Below, in pieces: positions 52,389 to 59,252 of a DNA stretch of 64,000 bases (its first letter is position 1; each line of letters begins with the position of its first letter). This DNA is from Lactiplantibacillus modestisalitolerans (GTDB taxonomy: Bacteria > Bacillota > Bacilli > Lactobacillales > Lactobacillaceae). Position numbers and translations under genes: made by a program. The notes under the pieces are model-generated. The model was not told the origin of the DNA. It saw only the letters and a program-made list of their open reading frames with translations, and did no database searches. The DNA lies in contig NZ_BJEA01000008.1 of the NCBI RefSeq assembly GCF_005405425.1, forward strand, positions 118,384 through 182,383. The letters are read 5' to 3'.

Positions 52389-53870
52389 GTGCATCGTGTC
52401 ATGATTGTGGATGATGAATACATGATTTTAAAGGGCATGGCGAAGATTGTCGATTGGGGGCAGTACGGTTTCGAAATCGTGCAAACCGCGCGCAACGGCA
52501 AACAGGCGCTGACCGCGTTCAAGCAAGCACCGGTTGACCTGGTGATTACCGACGTGCGGATGCCCGAAATGACGGGGATTGACCTCATGCGGGGGCTCGA
52601 AACGCTGCCGCAACCGCCAATTGTGATTGTCTTATCTGGTTATCAAGAATTTGATTATGTTAAGCAGGCCTTACGGTTAGGCGCCGTCGACTACCTCGTT
52701 AAGCCGATCGACGCGCATGAACTTGAACGGGTGTTAAAACAGGTTCAAGCGCGCCTAGAACAGCGGCAACAAGCTGACGCGACCCAGCGCTACTATTTGG
52801 AAATGCAAACTGAACGCCTAGTTGCGCAGGAGCTGAACGCCGCGCAGACGGCCCAGTTATTGGCGAGTGCCGGGGTGGCGCCGGATCAAACTAAATTTAC
52901 AATGGTTTGCTACAACCAAGTGACGAATTTGGAAGCCCTTGCGCAAGCTTGCCGGGAGCAGCGTCAAAAGCTCTATTATAGTAGTCAAAATCAACTGATG
53001 ATTGTATTTGTTGGCAGCCATACGCTGCTAAACCAGTTTGTGCGCCAGCTGGAGGCAACCCAGTTGATCAGTGGTAAGGCCTTCGTAACGGTCGGTCAAC
53101 GCGTGAGCCAGCTGGCGAAACTAGCGGATAGTTTGGAACAGGCCCAAACGCTCGCGGAATTGTACCAATTCTACGAGGACCGGGCACCGTTTCTTTCGGG
53201 CGCGCGCCGGGTGGAATGGCTCCGCCAAGCTGAAATACCCAAAATTTCACTCGATGCCTTTAAGCAAGCGCTGGCGGCTGACGACCGCGACGAGATGACT
53301 GCGCTAGTCCACGCGATGTTTGCTAAACTAAGTGCCGAACACGTCGCACCGTCCTACGCGCGCCAGGTCGCCTTCTTGATTTTAAACGTCCTCAGTAACC
53401 ACCAAACGTTGAGTAATCAAGACTATGAGCAACAATTGGCGGCGGTCGACGACGCGCCCACGCTAGCGGTGTTGGAAGATGCGATCGTTACGATGATTGC
53501 GACCTACGAGCCTAAGCAGCAGTATGTTTTCTCGCAAAACATCAACCGGGTCGTCGACATCGTTGCCAAGGAGTACGCCCAGGACCTGTCGCTCACGCAA
53601 ATTGCCGAACGCCTGCACCTGAACCCGGTATACCTCGGCCAATTGTTTAAAAAAGAGGTCCACACGAGTTTTTCCAAGTACCTCAACCAGTACCGAATCG
53701 ACCAAGCTAAGCAGTTGCTCGTGAATACCGATGACAGCATCACCAACATTGCGCTGGCGATTGGTTACACGAATAGCGGCTACTTCTACAAAAACTTCCG
53801 GGTGATTTGCGATATTTCACCAAAGGAGTACCGGCAGCAAGCGCTTCGGCATAAGCAGCCGGCGCACTGA
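52389..53870 (+). CDS. YesN-type response regulator with AraC output domain
   Basis: The 493-residue response regulator starts with GTG 52389 immediately after the kinase stop codon. The receiver domain (about 1-120) has DDE at the start, phospho-acceptor Asp in LVITDVRMPEMTG (about residue 55) and a Lys in YLVKPID. A middle region (about 130-380) precedes the AraC-type double HTH (about 390-490, LTQIAERLHLNPVYLGQLFK and ITNIALAIGYTNSGYFYKNF). It probably activates the importer and hydrolase genes when glycans are sensed. It is the only response regulator in the locus, against two kinases. Confidence 0.92.
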   Translation: MHRVMIVDDEYMILKGMAKIVDWGQYGFEIVQTARNGKQALTAFKQAPVDLVITDVRMPEMTGIDLMRGLETLPQPPIVIVLSGYQEFDYVKQALRLGAVDYLVKPIDAHELERVLKQVQARLEQRQQADATQRYYLEMQTERLVAQELNAAQTAQLLASAGVAPDQTKFTMVCYNQVTNLEALAQACREQRQKLYYSSQNQLMIVFVGSHTLLNQFVRQLEATQLISGKAFVTVGQRVSQLAKLADSLEQAQTLAELYQFYEDRAPFLSGARRVEWLRQAEIPKISLDAFKQALAADDRDEMTALVHAMFAKLSAEHVAPSYARQVAFLILNVLSNHQTLSNQDYEQQLAAVDDAPTLAVLEDAIVTMIATYEPKQQYVFSQNINRVVDIVAKEYAQDLSLTQIAERLHLNPVYLGQLFKKEVHTSFSKYLNQYRIDQAKQLLVNTDDSITNIALAIGYTNSGYFYKNFRVICDISPKEYRQQALRHKQPAH

Positions 53871-53873
53871 TTC

Positions 53874-53914
53874 AAAAAACGCTTGTCAATCATTTCGATT
53901 GGCAAGCGTTTTTT
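53874..53914 (+). terminator. Terminator of the two-component operon
   Basis: A 13-bp AACGCTTGTCAATC-type stem with its complement is followed by six T residues; A-run on the other side. Confidence 0.88.
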
Positions 53915-54032
53915 ATGATTGTCAAAATGAACAGCAAGCTACTCTTAACTTAGTAGGCACTTCACGTAACTATCTGCATCAAATCCAACTGAGCTAAAGT
54001 AAATCGTGATAATTAATATTAAGGCTAGCCTA

Positions 54033-54200
54033 GCCAGTAGCGGGGATAACCATGGCTCAACTGCGAAATTATTCTTAGTCGAAAGTGGGGTTCTTTCGGC
54101 TTAGAATAAGGCTCGAATTTGAGATTGCTCAGTGGGTTTCTGAGTGAGCTCAAATCGATGCCTGCAGTGTTCCAGCCAACCGGTTATCCCCGCTGCTGGC
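54033..54200 (-). repeat. Structured repeat element A, copy 3
   Basis: 168 bp in the reverse orientation. The terminal stem is a continuous 19 bp, GCCAGTAGCGGGGATAACC with its complement (one wobble). Compared with copy 1 the inner helix GCGACC/GGTCGC has changed to ATAACC/GGTTAT on both strands, and the hairpin CGGAAG/CTTCCG to CGAAAG/CTTTCG. These are compensatory. Confidence 0.92.
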
Positions 54201-54248
54201 GGCAATATAAGTACCAATTAGGATGAGTGTTATTTGAATAACTACGGA

Positions 54249-56387
54249 CTAAGCCGGGTTCGGCACCAAACCTAACCGCGTTACGATGTTGGTACTCTTC
54301 AATAAGTCCGCGTGGGTCAGTGTCAGCGCTTCGTGGGGCTGACCATCGATCGCAAAACTAGTCACGAAGTTATTGTGGTCGTGATTGTTCGCGGTTGTGA
54401 GCGTCACATCGTGGTCCGGTAAGTGTAAAATAACTCGGTCAAACGCCGGAATGCCGCGCACGTAAGTTGCATCGGCCGGACACACCGGGTAAAACCCTAA
54501 ACAGGCAAAGATGAACCAACCGGCCATCGAACCGTTATCTTCATCGCCCGGAAAGCCGGTGAAACCGGCGTTGAACAACTTGCGGAGCTGCTTGACCGTT
54601 ACCTGGGTCTTTTCGGGATGACCGCAATAAGTGAACAGGTACGGCAAGTGGAAGCTCGGCTGATTGGAGATTGCCAGCTGGCCGTAGTCGACCGCCGCCA
54701 TTTCGGCCATTTCGTGAATGACCATCCCGTAGCCGCCGACTTGGTAGCTGGGACGGGTGTTGCACAGGGCGCTCAGTTGGGCGTCGAAGCGGTCGGGGCC
54801 CCCCAGCGCGGCGATCAGGCCGGGAATGTCGTGGTAGGCGCTGAAGCTATTTTGCCACGCGCTGCCCTCGGTGTAATCGCTGCCCCAGCGGTCGGGCGCA
54901 AAGTTGGCTTTAAACTGACCGTTAGCATTTTTCGGGCGTAAAAAGCCGGAAGCGCGGTCGACCAAGTTGAGGTAACGCTTGGAAAGCCGCCGGTATTTGG
55001 CGGCTAGTTCGGGCTGCTGCAAACTAGCGGCGACCTGACTAATACAGTAATCACTGTAAGCGTAGTCCTGCGTCCAGTTGACACTTTCGGGGTAGCGGTC
55101 GGCCGGCACGTAGCCGAGTTGGTCATAATCCGCACTCCCCTGGCGGCCGTAACGGTCACCCTTAGCCGGCTTAGCATCGCTATCCTTCATGGCAACGAGG
55201 AGTTGCGGCATTAATTCGGGCGCGAGGTCCTTGACGGCACACTCCGCAATGATTGAGTCGACGAGGTTGCCGGGCATCATCCCGCGTTCGTCTGGTGCGA
55301 GCCAGCGCGGCAGGTAGCCGGTTTCTTGGTAGCTAGTTAAAAAGCCGCGTAAAAATTGGGGCAGTAGTTCCGGTGCCAAAATGGAAAAGAGACTGTAAAC
55401 CGTTTTGGACGTATCCCAAAAACCGTTATTGGTATATAAAATGCCCGGTTTGACCTGCTTAGCCGTCGTATCGTAATGGACGGGCTGGTCGTGAGCGTCG
55501 AGTTCGTAAAAACGCTGCGGAAAGAGGAACAGCCGGTACAGGCAACTGTAGAAGGTTTGCACGGTGGCTGGGTGGTGGTCGTGGACCTCGACGCGGTCGA
55601 GGTACTGGTTCCACGCGTCAGCGCTTTCATTTCGGAGCGCCGCCCAGGACTTGGGCGTAATCCGGCTCAAGTTTAACCGCGCCTGGTCCAAACTAACGTA
55701 GGAAGTTGCCAACTGCCAGTTCAACCGGGTCGCCTTAGTGGCGAGTAGGAGCGTCATTTTTTGTCCACGCCCACTACTAGCCGCGTGCCATTGCCGTTCG
55801 GCGTCGTAGTAGCCGCTAGCGTTCACATCGAGCTCGGGAATGTTCAGTTCAAGGTACAGCGTTAAATCGGGATCCTCGCCACCGTGGTAGTCGGTAACTG
55901 CCAGCCGGACACCGTGGTCGGTCAAGGTGAATTCCCCCTGATCTGGTAGCTGAATGGCAAGGCCGCGGTGGGCGGTCGCCCCGTCGTAAAAAGTTGTTTG
56001 AACGCTCGCCCCGTAAGTGGTCGGGGTGAGCTTGGTCAGGGCGTCAAAGTGGTCATCGAATACCCGCAGGTCGTGGGCGTTAAAGCGGGCTTCGCGCGGC
56101 CGGTAATTGCCAGTCAGGTCTAAGTTAGCCGTGGGGGTTTCCCAGGTCACCGGGTGCAGTAGGAGGTGACAGTAATCACCGATCCACGGACTCGGTTGGT
56201 GGGTCAAGCGGATGCCTTCAAAGCGCGGGCTGGTTGGCGAAAAAAACCAGGCACCGGCCGCACCGTTCGTTTGAACACTAAAGTAGTTCATTGCGAACGG
56301 CACACCGACGTACGGTAAGCAGTTTCCGTGGGAGCGTTCCGGGCTGTTTTGGGTGCCCTGGCGAATATCAATGGCGTCGATCAGCAT
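54249..56387 (-). CDS. GH92 alpha-mannosidase (alpha-1,2 type)
   Basis: The 712-residue cytoplasmic enzyme belongs to the GH92 exo-mannosidases, inverting and calcium-dependent, usually removing alpha-1,2-linked mannose. I start at ATG 56387 behind AAGGAGG; the frame is open upstream. Family features are the early beta-sandwich and GFWDTSKTVYSLFSILAPEL (about 320-340). The late block is GDEDNGSMAGWFIFACLGFYP (about 620-640), with Glu and Asp in the right places. It is co-transcribed with the AraR-type regulator upstream (4-base gap). No signal peptide, so it acts on imported glycans. Confidence 0.92.
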   Translation of the reverse strand: MLIDAIDIRQGTQNSPERSHGNCLPYVGVPFAMNYFSVQTNGAAGAWFFSPTSPRFEGIRLTHQPSPWIGDYCHLLLHPVTWETPTANLDLTGNYRPREARFNAHDLRVFDDHFDALTKLTPTTYGASVQTTFYDGATAHRGLAIQLPDQGEFTLTDHGVRLAVTDYHGGEDPDLTLYLELNIPELDVNASGYYDAERQWHAASSGRGQKMTLLLATKATRLNWQLATSYVSLDQARLNLSRITPKSWAALRNESADAWNQYLDRVEVHDHHPATVQTFYSCLYRLFLFPQRFYELDAHDQPVHYDTTAKQVKPGILYTNNGFWDTSKTVYSLFSILAPELLPQFLRGFLTSYQETGYLPRWLAPDERGMMPGNLVDSIIAECAVKDLAPELMPQLLVAMKDSDAKPAKGDRYGRQGSADYDQLGYVPADRYPESVNWTQDYAYSDYCISQVAASLQQPELAAKYRRLSKRYLNLVDRASGFLRPKNANGQFKANFAPDRWGSDYTEGSAWQNSFSAYHDIPGLIAALGGPDRFDAQLSALCNTRPSYQVGGYGMVIHEMAEMAAVDYGQLAISNQPSFHLPYLFTYCGHPEKTQVTVKQLRKLFNAGFTGFPGDEDNGSMAGWFIFACLGFYPVCPADATYVRGIPAFDRVILHLPDHDVTLTTANNHDHNNFVTSFAIDGQPHEALTLTHADLLKSTNIVTRLGLVPNPA

Positions 56388-56391
56388 GAGA

Positions 56392-57459
56392 TTAGTCCTC
56401 CTTATGTGGGGCGGCGTGGGTCGATTCCCGCGCAATCAGCTTAATTGGCAGGTGCACGACTGTGGGGGTCGTGGGTGCGGTTAAGAGTAGTTTGACCGCG
56501 CGTTGACCCATCCCCTGAAAATCCTGCGCAACGGTTGAAAGCGTGGGGTACGTTAGGCTGGCGGCCTGAATGTTGTCAAACCCAATGATCGATAGGCGTT
56601 GCCAAATGGTCGCATCAACCGCCCGCAGGTCATTCATCAGCTGGATGGCAATCAGATCGTTTTCGACAACGATCGCCGTCACGGCGTGGCTGTCAAGGTA
56701 GCTGAGCCAGGCCGTGGCCGTCAGTTGGTTGAGTGCGGGCAGCTCCCGCATCGGCGCGACCGGCGTGAGGTGCGCCTGGTGTAACGCTTGCAGGTAGCCA
56801 AAGTAACGCTCATAAACGGAACTGGGCAGCCGGCCGTGGTCACTGTGGGCGTAGAACAGGATCCGTTGGTGACCCGTTTGGATTAGACTGGCGGTCGCTT
56901 GGCGCCCGCCGTCCAAGTTGTCGGCGGTCACGACTGGCAGACCGAGTTCTGGAAAGGCCTTATCCAGGAGGACGATTGGAAACTGGTCTAATTTTAGTTG
57001 GTAAAGCAGTTCGGCTTCCTGGTATAAGTCCTGTGGTAAATAGATCAAGCCCGCGTACTTCTGGCGCAATTCGGCTGGTGTTAATTGGGTAAAACTGCGG
57101 GTATCCATCGTAACGGCTTGGTAGCCGTGCTCGCTGGCCGCTTGGCTGATACCGGACGCGTAGTCGCCGAGCCCGGCGTCGGCCGGAAACGGGAGGACGA
57201 ATAGCAGTTGCTTATCCGGTGCCAGGGCGTGGTGCGGTTGCACGAAGCTGCCACTGCCTTGTTGGCGGTAGATGAAGTTTTGGGCTTCTAATTCGGTAAG
57301 GGCGCGTTTAGAGGTAATCCGGCTGACGTTATAGGCTTTAGCCAGTTGCAGTTCGGTTGGTAATTGGTCGTCGGCTTTGAGCGCGCCCGACGTAATTTGC
57401 GTTTTCAGGTCATTAAAGATCGTCACGTAACGTGGTTCAGATTTTGGCATGTAAGGCAT
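56392..57459 (-). CDS. AraR-type regulator (GntR HTH fused to LacI-type sensor), copy 2
   Basis: The 355-residue regulator has an N-terminal GntR winged helix (YVTIFNDLKTQITSGALKAD and YNVSRITSKRALTELEAQNF) and a LacI-like sugar-binding domain (VTADNLDGGRQATASLIQTG and IIGFDNIQAAS). It is a paralogue of 30661-31728. It sits upstream of the GH92 gene on the same strand and is divergent from the GH125-GH38-GH1 operon, which suits a local repressor induced by mannose or a mannoside. Its operator may be the TTTGATATA/TATATCAAA dyad at 57883-57938. Element A lies between the two. Confidence 0.87.
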   Translation of the reverse strand: MPYMPKSEPRYVTIFNDLKTQITSGALKADDQLPTELQLAKAYNVSRITSKRALTELEAQNFIYRQQGSGSFVQPHHALAPDKQLLFVLPFPADAGLGDYASGISQAASEHGYQAVTMDTRSFTQLTPAELRQKYAGLIYLPQDLYQEAELLYQLKLDQFPIVLLDKAFPELGLPVVTADNLDGGRQATASLIQTGHQRILFYAHSDHGRLPSSVYERYFGYLQALHQAHLTPVAPMRELPALNQLTATAWLSYLDSHAVTAIVVENDLIAIQLMNDLRAVDATIWQRLSIIGFDNIQAASLTYPTLSTVAQDFQGMGQRAVKLLLTAPTTPTVVHLPIKLIARESTHAAPHKED

Positions 57460-57484
57460 CCTTTCTGGTGATGGTGATTATTCC

Positions 57485-57652
57485 GCCAGCAGGGTGCGCG
57501 ACCGGGTGGCTGGAACGTGGTGGGCATCGATTTGAGCTCACTCAGAAAATCACTGAGCAATCTCAAATTCGAGCCTTATTCTAAGCCGGAAGCAACCCAC
57601 TTCCGACTAAGAATAATTTCACCACTGAGCCATGGTCGCGCCCCCTGCTGGC
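57485..57652 (+). repeat. Structured repeat element A, copy 4
   Basis: 168 bp, forward orientation. The terminal stem is GCCAGCAGGGTGCGCGACC with its complement (one mismatch). With copy 3 it flanks the GH92-regulator pair in inverted orientation. The rest of 57653-57882 holds no gene that I can see. Confidence 0.92.
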
Positions 57653-57882
57653 TAGATAGTCCGTTTGTTTTTGGTTGATTTACTAGTCGTGGCTAGTTCT
57701 TCCACGAGTCCAGTTGCGAATAGTAAGTAGCACGTTCTCGGCTAGCGTACGATTAGTGTTTGTCTGTGGGGTATTGAAAATTAGGGTGGGGCGTACGAGT
57801 TAGGCAGCCCCCTGCTGACGGAAGCAATAAGTCCCTAGTAAATATATCATTTTTGAGAAAAAAAGGGAAGAATTCGGGTCAA

Positions 57883-57938
57883 TTTGATATAGACAATCTG
57901 GTGGACCATGGTATAATGACGGCAAATGATATATCAAA
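57883..57938 (+). promoter_or_regulatory. Promoter of the mannosidase operon with flanking operator dyad
   Basis: TAGACA (57890-57895), 16 bp, TATAAT (57912-57917) preceded by TGG (extended -10). TTTGATATA (57883-57891) and TATATCAAA (57930-57938) are exact inverted half-sites on either side of the -10, suiting a dimeric or looping repressor such as the adjacent AraR-type protein. Confidence 0.65.
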
Positions 57939-57954
57939 TCGATGAGGTGAAAAA

Positions 57955-59244
57955 ATGACAACCAATTACGTTGATCCACAAGTGCAGGCGTTCGTCGCGC
58001 AAATCGACGCGCTCAGCCAACCGCGCGACCCGCGTTTAGGGCGCGTTTTCCAGAAGACTTTTCTAAACACGTTAGCGACCACGATTTCCGACGACGAACA
58101 GGGCTACGCCTTTATTCTGACCGGCGATATTCCGGCCATGTGGCAACGCGATTCAACCGCGCAAGTCCGGCCGTACCTCGTGTTGGCTCGCGAACAGCCG
58201 GCGATTGCCGACCTGATTACCCGGGTGGTCCAACGGCAGTTTTTCAATATGACGCTTGATCCGTACGCCAACGCCTTTAATGAAACTGCCAATGGGCACG
58301 GTCACCAATCTGATCAGACTGAAATGGGACCGTGGATCTGGGAACGTAAGTTTGAAATCGACTCACTGTGTTACCCGGTTCAATTGGCGTACTTGTTATA
58401 CCGTAACGCCGGGGTGACGGCACAGTTTGATGCTAATTTTGTAACCGGTGTCAAAAAACTACTAACGACCTTTGAGGTTGAGCAACACCACGCGACGTCG
58501 CCGTACCGCTTCATTCGGACGGTCGATCGGCCGGAGGACACGTTGGTACGGGATGGCCGCGGGACGCCGGTTGCCGATACCGGGATGATTTGGTCCGGCT
58601 TCCGCCCGAGTGACGACGCTTGTGAATACGGCTACCTGGTTCCGGCTAACATGTTCGCGGTTGTGATCTTGGGTTATTTACAAACGATTTTTACCGAGAT
58701 TTTAGATGATCCGACCATCGTGGCCCGGGCCAAGCGGTTGCAGACCACGGTGCGGGACGGGATTGAAACGCACGGCTATACCACAAACGCAAACGGCGAA
58801 AAAGTGTACGCGTACGAGGTGGACGGACTCGGCCACGCCAAGCTCATGGATGATGGGAACGTGCCAAGCCTGTTGAGCGCGCCGTACCTTGGTTACTGTG
58901 ATTTGATGGATGCCAACTACCAACGCACCCGCCAGACGCTCCTAAGTCCGGAAAATCCCTACTATTATAGCGGGCGATTAGCGGCGGGTCAGGGAAGCCC
59001 CCATACGCCGGTTGATTACATTTGGCCGATTGCGATTGCGATGGAGGGACTCACGACTGATCAACGCGACCTACAAATCAAAGCGTTGACGACCTTAGTA
59101 GAAACGACCGGCGGCACCGATTTAATGCACGAATCGTTTCACGTGGACGATGACCGCCAGTTTACCCGCGAATGGTTCTCGTGGGCGAACATGATGTACT
59201 GCGAACTCTTACTCACGACGCTCGGCTACAACATTGAAAGGTAG
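57955..59244 (+). CDS. GH125 exo-alpha-1,6-mannosidase
   Basis: The 429-residue protein is a clear GH125 enzyme, removing alpha-1,6-linked mannose, as in the core of N-glycans or mannan backbone. Family landmarks: GDIPAMWQRDSTAQVRPYL (about 60-78), WIWERKFEIDSLCYP (about 125-139), GMIWSGFRPSDDACEYGYLV (about 213-232), and a C-terminal HESFHVDDDRQFTREWFSWA (about 400-419). No signal peptide; the enzyme is cytoplasmic. The start is ATG 57955 behind GATGAGGTG. It leads the operon with GH38 and GH1 (8-base and 27-base gaps). Confidence 0.94.
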   Translation: MTTNYVDPQVQAFVAQIDALSQPRDPRLGRVFQKTFLNTLATTISDDEQGYAFILTGDIPAMWQRDSTAQVRPYLVLAREQPAIADLITRVVQRQFFNMTLDPYANAFNETANGHGHQSDQTEMGPWIWERKFEIDSLCYPVQLAYLLYRNAGVTAQFDANFVTGVKKLLTTFEVEQHHATSPYRFIRTVDRPEDTLVRDGRGTPVADTGMIWSGFRPSDDACEYGYLVPANMFAVVILGYLQTIFTEILDDPTIVARAKRLQTTVRDGIETHGYTTNANGEKVYAYEVDGLGHAKLMDDGNVPSLLSAPYLGYCDLMDANYQRTRQTLLSPENPYYYSGRLAAGQGSPHTPVDYIWPIAIAMEGLTTDQRDLQIKALTTLVETTGGTDLMHESFHVDDDRQFTREWFSWANMMYCELLLTTLGYNIER

Positions 59245-59252
59245 GCCAACTC

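Noticed and set aside
42543..57954. Insertion sequence or transposon carrying the glycan modules
   Set aside because: Inverted repeats exist, but no transposase, integrase or target duplication is visible; I report them as structured repeats instead.
59136..59151. A CACGTG-containing site in GH125 resembling parS
   Set aside because: Only 12 of 16 positions match, and it lies in coding sequence constrained by the protein.
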